From CAVOAK01 sp963664465 (GTDB lineage Bacteria > Pseudomonadota > Alphaproteobacteria > UBA8366 > CAVOAK01), in NCBI GenBank assembly GCA_963664465.2, contig CAXXSU010000015.1:1-64000 (forward strand): a DNA stretch of 64,000 nt, read 5' to 3'. The notes beneath the pieces are model-generated. The model worked only from the letters and a program-made list of their open reading frames with translations, did no database searches and was not told the origin of the DNA. The translations under genes and the position numbers were made by a program. Of the stretch, positions 9,004-17,226 are shown one piece after another. Positions within the stretch are counted from its first letter, which is position 1, and each line of letters begins with the position of its first letter.

Positions 9004-9588
9004 ATGGTAGGCCGGCTGACAGACATAAAAATTCGCTTCGTTGCCGAGCAAGACCGCATGCTGATGCGCCTCGCGGCAACCGAGGGAGATGAAGTCCGCC
9101 TTTGGCTGACCCGGCGATTCGTCGAGCGTTTCTGGGACGGTGTTGTGCAGACGCTGGAAAACTATCCGGAGATTAGGGCACAACTGGCGCCGCACGCACG
9201 GGGCGCGATCCTGTCATTCGAGCATCAGCAGGTGGCTCAGTCGGGTGTGGTCAGAGAAGTCCACGACGGCACGAGCGGCAAGAGCGCACGCGCCGTGAAG
9301 GGTCGGGCAGGGGCGTCACAATCAGCAGGTGGTGACGCCGACGCTTTGGACGTGACAGGCCCCGCGATGCTGGTGATTGGCGCGCGGTTTCAACCAGTCA
9401 AAGGACGGCTAACGAAGCTGACGCTGCGCACCGATGACGGCAAGGACGTGACGGTCAATCTCAACAAAAACCTACTCTATGGCCTGTGCCATATGTTGAT
9501 TAGTGGGCAGCGTCAGGCCGAATGGAACCTGGAGCTTGGATTTGGCGAGGCTGCCTCGCCGCCGCCGGAAGAGGTCGTCGTGCATTAA
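9004..9588 (+). CDS. Hypothetical protein, no recognised domain
   Basis: A 194-residue protein if translated from ATG at 9004; a GTG at 8887 would add 39 residues, but that stretch is rich in repeats and contains the inverted repeat just described, so the later start is preferred. The N-terminal half is charged and probably helical (RLTDIKIRFVAEQDRMLMRL, TRRFVERFWDGVVQTLENYP). A low-complexity Gly/Ala/Ser stretch links it to a C-terminal part that looks like beta strands (GRLTKLTLRTDDGKDVTVNL). No signal peptide or TM is seen. It follows the PLP-NFU gene on the same strand and converges on the OGT-like gene 16 bases away. No function is proposed. Confidence 0.65.
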   Translation: MVGRLTDIKIRFVAEQDRMLMRLAATEGDEVRLWLTRRFVERFWDGVVQTLENYPEIRAQLAPHARGAILSFEHQQVAQSGVVREVHDGTSGKSARAVKGRAGASQSAGGDADALDVTGPAMLVIGARFQPVKGRLTKLTLRTDDGKDVTVNLNKNLLYGLCHMLISGQRQAEWNLELGFGEAASPPPEEVVVH

Positions 9589-9604
9589 GACGCAGCGCTG
9601 CGTC

Positions 9605-11833
9605 CTAGCTGACGTTCCTCATTGCGCCCATGAAAAACTCCTCAAGATCAGCGATCGTCTCCCTGTCCTCATAAAGAACGGATCGTGCATCCGCCATGCG
9701 CTGCGATATGTCCGCGCGCCGTTCGCTATCGCCGCTGAGACCTATTGCGAGCTGAATATATGCGTCGCGGTCGGCGGCGACGGTCTCGGTGATCTCCATG
9801 CGCCTGAACCAGGCCGCGGTCAGCCGGCTTCTGGTAAATGGGCCCGGCAAGGTTACGATTGGCGTTCCGGTGGCGATCGCTTCAAGGCTGGTTATGCCGC
9901 CGCCAAAGTGAATCGGGTCGAGCATCACGTCGGCGGCCGCAATGGCATCGAGGAAGTCTCGGTTCGGGAGGGCCGGGAGGAAGCGTATGCGATTGGCGAC
10001 ATCGCCGGCCGACTTTGCCAGACGTTGGCGCAGCGCCTCCGTAAGCGTCGGGCTTCTGCCTTCCAGCAGGTAGACGAGCCCGCTGCCATCCTGTCTTAGG
10101 ATGTCGGCGATAATCGCGTCGAATTCAGGGTGAAATTTAAAAGTACTCTGCGGGCAAATATAGACATGCTGCCGAGCCGGCATGCCGAAATCCTCGCGTA
10201 GCTTGGTTGCCGCCTGCCAGTCGGGCGAAGCCAGATACATCGAGAGCCCATCGAGGCGTACAAGCTGTTCGCTGAAATCGGCGTCTGCGTCATCACGTTC
10301 GATAAGCCGGCTCGAAACGAAATAGTCGACCGTATCGATGCCCGTTGTCATCGGATGGCCCCAGGTAACGCACTGCACCGGCGCGAGTCGGGCAAACGCG
10401 AGGAAGTAAGTAAGCGGCTCCATACCGATGTCGGGATAGAACACGATATCTGGTTCGCCTTCTGCGATCTGCGCTCGCGCCTGTTCAACATCGAGCGGAA
10501 GGGCGACGGCGAGCGATGCCGACTGTCCGAGTTCTTGTGCGAATGCATCGAACTTGCTGCCCGCGAGGTAGAGCTGTACCTCGAACGCGTCACGATCCAG
10601 GCTGCTTACATAGCCACCGAACAGTCTGCCAATCGTGTGCTGGTAGAGGTGGCGTGACACAAAGGCGATGCGAATTGGACCGGGCCGGCGTTCGCGACCA
10701 TCGCAGTGAGCCGCGGTCAGGGAAAGCGTCGGAGAGGCTGTTCTATAAATACGGGCAATACGTTCCTGATTCGGACGCTCATCGACCCCGTGATAAACGC
10801 TGCCAAAGTTGGTGATGCCGACGTCGCTCCATGGATGGGGTATTGATAGAGGCTTTTCTTCTAGTTCGGCCAGGCCAGATTCCCAAGACGCGCGTAGCGC
10901 CTCGAGCTGTCCGTCGCCTGGCATGATCTTTGGCAGCGCAATCGCCATCCGCATGCGCATCCCGTCGCTCGGTTGCACCGCCATGACACGCGAAAATCCT
11001 TCCAGTGCGCCATCATAGTCGCCTTCTTCAAGCCTCAGACTTGCCAGGTTGTTGAGTGCCAGCGGGTTGTTTGGTTCGATATCAAGCACCGCCTCGTAGT
11101 GGGCCGCGGCAGCGGTGTTGTCGCCGGTCTCCGCCATGAGCTTGCCAAGATTGATCTTTGCCGCGACATGATCGGATTTTATCTCAAGAGCTTGCCGATA
11201 GTGAGCGATTGCTTGGCTGTGCTGGTCGAGCGCTGCCAGCGCATTCGCAAGATTGACGTAAACGTCCGCGACCGCCGGATTATAAAGCAGTGCTGACTGG
11301 AAGCAGGATATAGCCTGCTGCGTATCGCCGATTGCGAGTTTTAGATTGCCCAGATTGTTCCACGCCTCGACGTATGCCGGCTGACATTCCAGTGCCTCTT
11401 GATAGGCTTGCTCCGCTTCCTCCTGCCTGCCGTCGGCAACGCTTGAATCGGCAGCCTCGCGAATCGTCTGAGCACGGGAAAAAACCGAGTCCTGCGCGCG
11501 CAGAACATCGAAGCGGCGCTGCCACTCGTCGGCCTCATCGCTTATACCGGCAGCGTCGCATACCAGCATGAGCGCGCCCGCCACTTCGGGCGCTCGCGGC
11601 AGCAGCGTCGCGGCGGCTCGCAGACGCTCTAAAGATTTCGCGAGATCGCCGCGCCGTAATGCCACGCCACCAGCGAGAAATAGCGCTGCGCCATACTCCG
11701 GCGTCGTCTCCTGGACGCCGAGGCAAATCTTGAGCGCCTCATCGAGTCGATTCTGGCGAAAGTGTTCCGCCGCGTCGGCCATCTCGCCGGTGAAGTCGAG
11801 AGGTGTTGGAATTAGATTGTCGGCCCCGGGCAA
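9605..11833 (-). CDS. TPR protein with OGT-like (GT41) glycosyltransferase domain
   Basis: A 742-residue protein. Residues 50-300 hold tetratricopeptide repeats (for example YVEAWNNLGNLKLAIGDTQQ and PAVADVYVNLANALAALDQH). The C-terminal 370 residues match the O-GlcNAc transferase-like catalytic region: VQCVTWGHPMTTGIDTVDYF, YICPQSTFKFHPEFD and MLDPIHFGGGITSLEAIATG, the last typical of the sugar-nucleotide site. In bacteria such proteins modify surface proteins, often flagellin, or glycans; the acceptor here is unknown. A TTG start at 11833 has GGAGAG nearby; ATG at 11782 is the alternative. It stands next to UDP-sugar and CDP-sugar enzymes, which suggests a small glycosylation cluster. Confidence 0.85.
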   Translation of the reverse strand: MPGADNLIPTPLDFTGEMADAAEHFRQNRLDEALKICLGVQETTPEYGAALFLAGGVALRRGDLAKSLERLRAAATLLPRAPEVAGALMLVCDAAGISDEADEWQRRFDVLRAQDSVFSRAQTIREAADSSVADGRQEEAEQAYQEALECQPAYVEAWNNLGNLKLAIGDTQQAISCFQSALLYNPAVADVYVNLANALAALDQHSQAIAHYRQALEIKSDHVAAKINLGKLMAETGDNTAAAAHYEAVLDIEPNNPLALNNLASLRLEEGDYDGALEGFSRVMAVQPSDGMRMRMAIALPKIMPGDGQLEALRASWESGLAELEEKPLSIPHPWSDVGITNFGSVYHGVDERPNQERIARIYRTASPTLSLTAAHCDGRERRPGPIRIAFVSRHLYQHTIGRLFGGYVSSLDRDAFEVQLYLAGSKFDAFAQELGQSASLAVALPLDVEQARAQIAEGEPDIVFYPDIGMEPLTYFLAFARLAPVQCVTWGHPMTTGIDTVDYFVSSRLIERDDADADFSEQLVRLDGLSMYLASPDWQAATKLREDFGMPARQHVYICPQSTFKFHPEFDAIIADILRQDGSGLVYLLEGRSPTLTEALRQRLAKSAGDVANRIRFLPALPNRDFLDAIAAADVMLDPIHFGGGITSLEAIATGTPIVTLPGPFTRSRLTAAWFRRMEITETVAADRDAYIQLAIGLSGDSERRADISQRMADARSVLYEDRETIADLEEFFMGAMRNVS

Positions 11834-12009
11834 TGGTGTGGCTCTCCGGTGAGGCGGCGCTGCGCAAGCCTATCATGGAGATTTGCACGCTCACTACAGC
11901 AAAGGTTGGTACGGGTCTTGCGCGGTGAGTGTCGACAGCGGTATTAGCACGACTTCTGGAGTTGGCGCGGAACAAGGCGAATTGAGCGCCGCAAGCTGGC
12001 GGACTGAAC

Positions 12010-12960
12010 ATGCATGAACGAAAACGCGTACTCGTAACGGGTGGTGCTGGGTTTCTTGGCTCGCATCTCTGTGAAAAATTGCTCGAAGATGGCCATGAGG
12101 TTCTGTGCGTGGATAACTATTTCACGGGCACCAAGGACAATTTATCGGGTGTCATGGACAATCCGCATTTCGAGTTGATGCGTCACGACATTACATTCCC
12201 GATCTATGTTGAAGTCGATTTCATTTACAATTTGGCTTGCCCAGCGTCGCCCATTCATTATCAGTTTGACCCGGTGCAAACTGTAAAAACTATCGTCCAC
12301 GGCGCAATCAACGTGCTGGGTCTCGCCAAACGCGTCAAAGCGACAACTTTTCAGGCATCGACAAGCGAAGTATATGGCGACCCGGAGGTTCATCCTCAGA
12401 CCGAGGACTATCGAGGCAACGTCAATCCAATCGGCCCACGCGCCTGTTACGACGAAGGTAAACGCTGCGCCGAGACGTTGTTCTTCGACTACCACCGGCA
12501 ACACGACCTACCGGTGAAGGTGGGCCGGATCTTCAACACTTACGGCCCCCGCATGCATCCTAATGACGGGCGCGTGGTTTCCAGCTTTGTCGTGCAGGCG
12601 TTACGCGGCGATCCGATCACCGTCTTTGGTGATGGGAGTCAAACTCGCTCTTTCTGCTACGTCGACGACATGGTCGAGGCAATCCGACGCTTTATGGCAA
12701 CCGATGCTTCGGTCACCGGTCCGATGAACTTAGGCAATCCTGAGGAAATAAGTGTCGCTGAGCTCGCTCGGACGGTTGTCGATTTGACAGGGTCCCGCTC
12801 GAAGATTGTCATGAAGCCGCTACCGGTCGACGATCCACTGCGCCGGCGTCCCGATATTTCAATGGCGGAGCGGTTACTCGATTGGCGCCCTTCAACCGCG
12901 TTGTCCGACGGCCTGAAATCGACAATCGCCTATTTTGAGAAATCGATAGCGGAAGAATGA
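12010..12960 (+). CDS. UDP-glucuronate decarboxylase (UDP-xylose synthase)-like SDR enzyme
   Basis: A 316-residue extended short-chain dehydrogenase/reductase. The NAD site is GGAGFLGSH (residues 11-19); the catalytic Tyr147 and Lys151 lie in GPRACYDEGKRCAETL; and the motifs YNLACPASPIHYQ, STSEVYGDPEVHPQ and the terminal RRRPDISMAERLLDW are characteristic of UXS, which turns UDP-glucuronate into UDP-xylose in the cytoplasm. The length is normal for the bacterial enzyme. It is divergent from the OGT-like gene, with about 175 bases between, so it may supply a donor sugar for that transferase or for a polysaccharide; that link is inferred. Confidence 0.9.
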   Translation: MHERKRVLVTGGAGFLGSHLCEKLLEDGHEVLCVDNYFTGTKDNLSGVMDNPHFELMRHDITFPIYVEVDFIYNLACPASPIHYQFDPVQTVKTIVHGAINVLGLAKRVKATTFQASTSEVYGDPEVHPQTEDYRGNVNPIGPRACYDEGKRCAETLFFDYHRQHDLPVKVGRIFNTYGPRMHPNDGRVVSSFVVQALRGDPITVFGDGSQTRSFCYVDDMVEAIRRFMATDASVTGPMNLGNPEEISVAELARTVVDLTGSRSKIVMKPLPVDDPLRRRPDISMAERLLDWRPSTALSDGLKSTIAYFEKSIAEE

Positions 12961-13042
12961 TCGGCGTCGTGTGACGTGCCTGAACGCTTCATGATATGAA
13001 AGCGTCTCAGAATTACGTTTCTTCGTTTCATATGCCGGTTCA

Positions 13043-13600
13043 ATGAGATTTGTCGTTTCGATAGCTGCTCTGGTGTTTGCGCTGGCTGGGTGGCACCGTG
13101 CCGCAGCTCACGAGTTCAACGTGGGCGCGATACTCGTCGAGCATCCGTGGGCCCGCGCTTCCATCGGCGCAGCCCGTAGCGGCGCTGTGTATGTCACGCT
13201 GGTCAATAATGGAGATCAACCCGATCGCCTGATTGCCGCCTCGACGCCAGCCGCCGCACGCGCAGCAACTCACACACACTTGGTTCAGGACAGCATCGTC
13301 AGGATGCGACCTGTAGGTGCGATTGATATTGCCCCCGGCGAGCCCACAGTCCTTGAGCCTGGCGGTCTGCATATCATGCTGACCGGCCTGAAAAGGCCCC
13401 TCGAAGAAGGTACGCTGTTCTCGTTAGTTCTCGAATTCGAGGACGCAGGACAAGTAGAGATATTGGTGATCGTCCAGGAAGCGGCGGCGATGGAGCCGGA
13501 GGAAGCGCCGACGAGTGGCGGCCACAAGCACGGGGCGCATCGTAGGGTGACCGGCAGCGGCACCGCGCTGGCGCAGGTCCAGCTACAATGCCTACTTTAG
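13043..13600 (+). CDS. PCu(A)C-type periplasmic copper chaperone
   Basis: A 185-residue exported protein with a signal peptide (cleavage about AAAHEF, residue 22). The copper-binding pattern H-x10-M-x21-H-x-M is exact: His77, Met88, His110 and Met112. Such chaperones bind Cu(I) in the periplasm and supply the CuA centre of cytochrome oxidase, usually with a Sco protein, which is not in this window. A short His-rich tail (GGHKHGAH) follows the domain. The 3' end overlaps the converging response-regulator gene by 9 bases. Confidence 0.92.
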   Translation: MRFVVSIAALVFALAGWHRAAAHEFNVGAILVEHPWARASIGAARSGAVYVTLVNNGDQPDRLIAASTPAAARAATHTHLVQDSIVRMRPVGAIDIAPGEPTVLEPGGLHIMLTGLKRPLEEGTLFSLVLEFEDAGQVEILVIVQEAAAMEPEEAPTSGGHKHGAHRRVTGSGTALAQVQLQCLL

Positions 13601-14698
13601 GCGGAACTTATTGATCGATTTTGAAATCTCGGTGGCCATCGCCGCGACTTCGCGTTTGGGATGAAATCCGGCGAGCACCGCGTCAGATAAAGATTTCAGA
13701 AGTTTCAAATCTCGTGGGTTCGGTCGGCGAAAGGTTTGCTCGATCGAATCCGCAACGTCGATCAGCGTCCCACAAAGTTCGCTGACGTGATCGAATCGCG
13801 TGCCGCCGAGCCGTCGCGCGATGTCCTTAGCCACGAATGACAGGCGCTGAATATGTTCAAGTGTCTCGCTATTGGGCCGCCTCTTGTTCTCGTAAACCGG
13901 CAGGATGAGACCTACGAGGAAGGCAACTTGATAAGCATGGCGCGATAACTTCTGATCGTTGACTTTAAACAACGCTTCGTCGATCTCGTCTTGCAGCGCA
14001 TCGAAGTCGACAATTTCGCCATTGGCCTTAGTACTCAACGTATTTGGAACCTCGATCAAGGGTATTTCGGTTTCCTCCCGTTCGGGGTCATCGCGCCGAT
14101 CTGGGCCCACATAATCTGAGGTGACCGAAAACGGCTTGCGACGTTTGACGAGCGACAACATCCGGTCCATCAATTTGCCGGGTGAAATGGGTTTGATTAG
14201 CAGGTCGTCGGCACCGCTGTTTGAGACCCTTGCGACAATTTCCTGCGTCGGCTCCCATGTTGTCATGATTACCGGCACAAATGGGTTGTTGCCAATCTTG
14301 TTATGCCGAAGGTCGCTGACGAGTTCGCAGGTGTCTCCGCCGGGCAGTTCCGTGTCGAGGACCATGAGGTCAGGCGGATAACGCGTTATCGCTTCGACTA
14401 AGTTATCGAAGCGAACGAAGTCGTGCGACCTTTGAAATCCCTCGTTGACGAGCGCGTTTCTAAGCGGCTGGAGCAAGTAGTTGTTGTGATCTCCGAGGTA
14501 GATCTCAATGTCGGCTCGCCATAGATTCAATGTCGGCTCGCCATTTTTGGTCGACGCCGCGCATCTCAGTTCTGGCCCCACATAGGCATTGGATCGTTCT
14601 CGCCCGCAGCTAGTTCCGAGTATTTGTCCGCCGCATCGGGGGCCGAACGCGTCAAATACGAGCAGTCGCGTTCCATCATGCGGTTCGTATTCATACAC
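13592..14698 (-). CDS. Response-regulator receiver protein with helical C-terminal domain
   Basis: Residues 62-185 form a receiver domain: Asp70 in IYLGDHNN, phospho-acceptor Asp115 in DLMVLDTELPGG, and Lys169 in LIKPISPGKLMDRML. A linker with YVGPDRRDDPE follows, then about 150 residues of predicted helix with no DNA-binding motif. The same GPDRR linker occurs in the regulator at 33777-34427, so the two are related. The first 60 residues do not resemble the family and are probably upstream sequence; an 18-base direct repeat lies right where the receiver begins. The true start is therefore unsure. Confidence 0.8.
   Translation of the reverse strand: MYEYEPHDGTRLLVFDAFGPRCGGQILGTSCGRERSNAYVGPELRCAASTKNGEPTLNLWRADIEIYLGDHNNYLLQPLRNALVNEGFQRSHDFVRFDNLVEAITRYPPDLMVLDTELPGGDTCELVSDLRHNKIGNNPFVPVIMTTWEPTQEIVARVSNSGADDLLIKPISPGKLMDRMLSLVKRRKPFSVTSDYVGPDRRDDPEREETEIPLIEVPNTLSTKANGEIVDFDALQDEIDEALFKVNDQKLSRHAYQVAFLVGLILPVYENKRRPNSETLEHIQRLSFVAKDIARRLGGTRFDHVSELCGTLIDVADSIEQTFRRPNPRDLKLLKSLSDAVLAGFHPKREVAAMATEISKSINKFRLK
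14505..14544. repeat. 18-base direct repeat, 22-base period
   Basis: TCAATGTCGGCTCGCCAT occurs at 14505-14522 and again, identical, at 14527-14544. The 22-base period is not a multiple of three, so it would shift the frame of the overlapping gene. This supports a recent local duplication at the 5' end of the response-regulator gene and makes the annotated N-terminus doubtful. Confidence 0.8.
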
Positions 14699-14808
14699 AC
14701 GGCGGCTATCGTCCTACCAAGGATTGTCATTCTTTATCCGTAGTTTTTCTTTGCTTAACTATATCTTCCGCTAAAAACAAGATTGTAATGGATTTATGGT
14801 GAACGTGT

Positions 14809-14820
14809 GGCCACGTGGCC
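14809..14820. promoter_or_regulatory. Perfect 12-bp palindrome GGCCACGTGGCC
   Basis: A fully symmetric 12-mer centred on CACGTG in the 193-base gap between the truncated epimerase remnant and the response-regulator gene. It is surrounded by AT-rich DNA. It could be an operator for the regulator gene (transcribed leftwards from here), but nothing else supports a specific factor. Confidence 0.25.
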
Positions 14821-14891
14821 AATGACCAAGATCACAAGCCGATGAATATTATAACGAATATTGATATCAGGAGTTGACGCAGAAATTGTGC

Positions 14892-15166
14892 TTATGCGCG
14901 GAGCACGGCTATGCCAAGGGTTTCATTGACTTTTGAGCCACTCATGCGTTCGAGCATGCCATCGCGAATATCTGCATCGACGTGGGTATGCCCCGGGATA
15001 TCAGCCTCGAGTCGCTGGCGATTCCATCTCGTGCCAGCAGTTGGACCGAAGATCTCGGCTCGCATGTCACAATCGATACCGACGATGTCGAGGCCTCTGG
15101 ACGCAAACAGGCGCGCGGCCTCGGCGCCGATCAGGCAGTCGATCCGGTGACGATGGCGACGCTCAT
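14892..15166 (-). pseudogene. Frameshifted, truncated NDP-sugar epimerase (CDP-paratose epimerase-like)
   Basis: From ATG at 15166 the product begins MSVAIVTGS, the start of an NAD-binding epimerase, then meets a stop. In the neighbouring frame the sequence continues DCLIGAEAARLFASRGLDIV and later GIDCDMRAEIFGPTAGTRWN and HVDADIRD, typical of the N-terminus of a CDP-paratose/tyvelose 2-epimerase-like protein. One base has been lost near 15132, and the remaining 250 or so residues are missing downstream. Its ATG overlaps the stop of the upstream epimerase gene (ATGA), so it was once the second gene of a coupled pair. Confidence 0.8.
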
Positions 15167-16236
15167 GCCGCGTCTTCAAAGACGGGGATCAGTCGCTCAC
15201 GGTGATCGCTGATCCAACGCGCAATATCGTCGAGCGTTTCATCTACGCCGCGTGAGGGCGACCATCCTGTTGCCTCGTGTACGCGGGTGTTTTCACTGAC
15301 GTACCAGGGAATGTCGGCCTCGCGAATATTGTCGTCGTTGCCGATTTCCAACTGGCCGCGCGACAGCGCCGCGCATTTCTCCGTCAACTCCTTCAAAGAG
15401 ACGGCGTTGGCTGCCCCGCCACCGACATTGTAGACGCGCCCGGCATGTCTCTCGGGCGCCGCGAGCTGGCTGCACAACAGATCGAACAGATCATCGACGT
15501 GCAGAATGTCGCGAACCTGGAGGCCGTCATAGCCCATGTAGTCGAGTTTACCTCCCAGCAGATGCCGTGCAGCCCACAGCGTGACAAAACCCTGATCTAC
15601 TTTGCCCATCTGCCATGGACCGGCAAGCACGCCGCAGCGATTGACGATCGTGCGAATGCCGTACATCGCTTGATATTCAGCGATCAGCAACTCGGCCGAC
15701 AGTTTGGTCGAACCGTAAAGCGTGCGCGAACCGGATAGCGAAAAATCTTCGGAAATTCCTTGCGCCGACCAACCTTCACCGGCGGCCTCAGGCGCCAACC
15801 GTAAGCGATTCTCAGATGGTTCTAGTGGCAGAGCCCGTAGCGCATCGATCGGATAAACGCGGCTTGAGGATAAGAATACCAAGTCGCCGCCATGCTCTCG
15901 CAGATGTTCCAAACAGTTGACGGCGCCCATAAGATTCGTTTCGACCAAATAGCGCGAACCGCCATTGTAGCCGGCATGGACCGACGGCTCGGCCGAGCAT
16001 TCGATCAACAGATCGACGGCACCGACCTTCTCGAAGATTTCAGGCGTGCGCACGTCGCCCTTCACAAACTGGATGCCAGCCGCTTCGAGCCGGGGCAGGG
16101 AAAGCTCGCTTCCGCGGCGGTGGAGGTTGTCGAGTGCAATTATTTCTGTCGTCGGACGCTCGCGTTTGAACGATATGGCGAGCGAAGATCCCACGAACCC
16201 GGCACCTCCCGTTACCAGTATGCGGTTATGGCTCAT
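15163..16236 (-). CDS. NAD-dependent NDP-sugar epimerase, CDP-paratose 2-epimerase-like
   Basis: A 357-residue extended SDR. The NAD site is VTGGAGFVGSSLAI, the catalytic pair is in TLYGSTKLSAELLIAEYQ, and NRCGVLAGPWQMGKVDQGFV is the block that marks the CDP-paratose 2-epimerase branch. ATG at 16236 (MSHNRILVTGG) is preferred over GTG at 16308, because the extra residues do not resemble the family. It interconverts nucleotide sugars for a surface glycan; substrate specificity is inferred. An insertion sequence lies 118 bases upstream and may have cut it off from its promoter, and its former downstream partner is a broken remnant. Confidence 0.85.
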   Translation of the reverse strand: MSHNRILVTGGAGFVGSSLAISFKRERPTTEIIALDNLHRRGSELSLPRLEAAGIQFVKGDVRTPEIFEKVGAVDLLIECSAEPSVHAGYNGGSRYLVETNLMGAVNCLEHLREHGGDLVFLSSSRVYPIDALRALPLEPSENRLRLAPEAAGEGWSAQGISEDFSLSGSRTLYGSTKLSAELLIAEYQAMYGIRTIVNRCGVLAGPWQMGKVDQGFVTLWAARHLLGGKLDYMGYDGLQVRDILHVDDLFDLLCSQLAAPERHAGRVYNVGGGAANAVSLKELTEKCAALSRGQLEIGNDDNIREADIPWYVSENTRVHEATGWSPSRGVDETLDDIARWISDHRERLIPVFEDAA

Positions 16237-16353
16237 GATCGCGTCAGGGAAGTGCAGTCGCCGCCAAGGGACGTCTGCTCCATGCGCCCTTCCCGTAGCG
16301 ACCACCACGCGCCAACCTCTCTATAAAATGCGTAAAAGAGATAAATAAGACTA

Positions 16354-17179
16354 GGGTCCGGACCCATTAAGGGGATTCCCAAAGCGGGGCTGGCATGATT
16401 CATTGTTTCCAGCGAGGAGGCGATGGAAATGTCGGATTTCTTTTGGTTTTCGGATGCGCAATGGGCTCGGATTGGGCCGCTTTTGCCGACGGATACGCGC
16501 GGCATGGCGCGCGTTGACGATCGCCGGGTGCTGAGCGGGATCGTCCATGCCCTGAGGAATGGCGGGCGCTGGGCCGACTGTCCGCGTGAGGTCTACGGAC
16601 CGAAGAAGACGCTCTACAACCGCTTTGTACGCTGGGCGGAGCGCGGCATCTGGGAACGGATATTCAGCGCGCTGGCGGGCGGCGAAGACGCCCCCGACCG
16701 GCTGTTCATCGATTCAACCTGCATCAAGGTTCATCGCTGCGCCGGCGGCGGAAAAGGGGGGCCTTGGCCATGGCATCGGCCGCACCAAGGGGGGCCGCAA
16801 CACCAAGCTCCACGCCTGGGATGCGAAAGGCAGGCCCCTCGTCCTGCTCCTGACACCAGGAAACGTCCATGATTGCAAGGTCGCCCAGCCGTATCAATGC
16901 CGCCCGCCGCCGAACTCGTCGCCGACAAGGGCTGACAGCAAAGCCCTGCGCGACTGGCTGGCAGAACGTGGAACCACGGCCGTCATCCCACCGCGCAAGA
17001 ACCGCAAGGTCCAATACCATTATGACAAGACCGTCTACAGGCAGCGCAACCCATCGAGCGCATGTTTTGCCGCCCAAGGACTGCCGTATAGCCACCCGCT
17101 TCGACCGCAACATCAAAAACTTCATCGCCCATCGCCCTTGCCGCCGCCGTCATCTGGTGGCTGTAATGAGTCCGGACCC
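16354..17179 (+). mobile_element. Decayed IS5-family (IS427-like) insertion sequence
   Basis: An 826-base element bounded by imperfect terminal inverted repeats: GGGTCCGGACCCATTA at the left and its near complement TAATGAGTCCGGACCC at the right. TA flanks both ends (16352-16353 and 17180-17181), consistent with the short TA-type target duplication of this group. The transposase is broken by several indels, so the copy is inactive as read. Confidence 0.85.
16423..17166 (+). pseudogene. IS5-family transposase, frameshifted
   Basis: The first frame (16423-16740) reads as the N-terminal domain: MSDFFWFSDAQWARIGPLLP, RWADCPREVYGPKKTLYNRF and DRLFIDSTCIKVHR. Around 16740-16790 it passes to the next frame (GGRNTKLHAWDAKGRPLVLL), where this group sometimes uses a programmed frameshift. 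After 16890 further indels break the catalytic C-terminus: ADKGYDS is damaged, and ERMFCR and DCRIATRFDRNIKNF lie in different frames. The pieces have few substitutions but many indels, as in the neighbouring IS debris. Confidence 0.85.
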
Positions 17180-17226
17180 TAATGAACGCAATCATGACGC
17201 CTGTTTTTCAAATCCGGCATAAGCCT

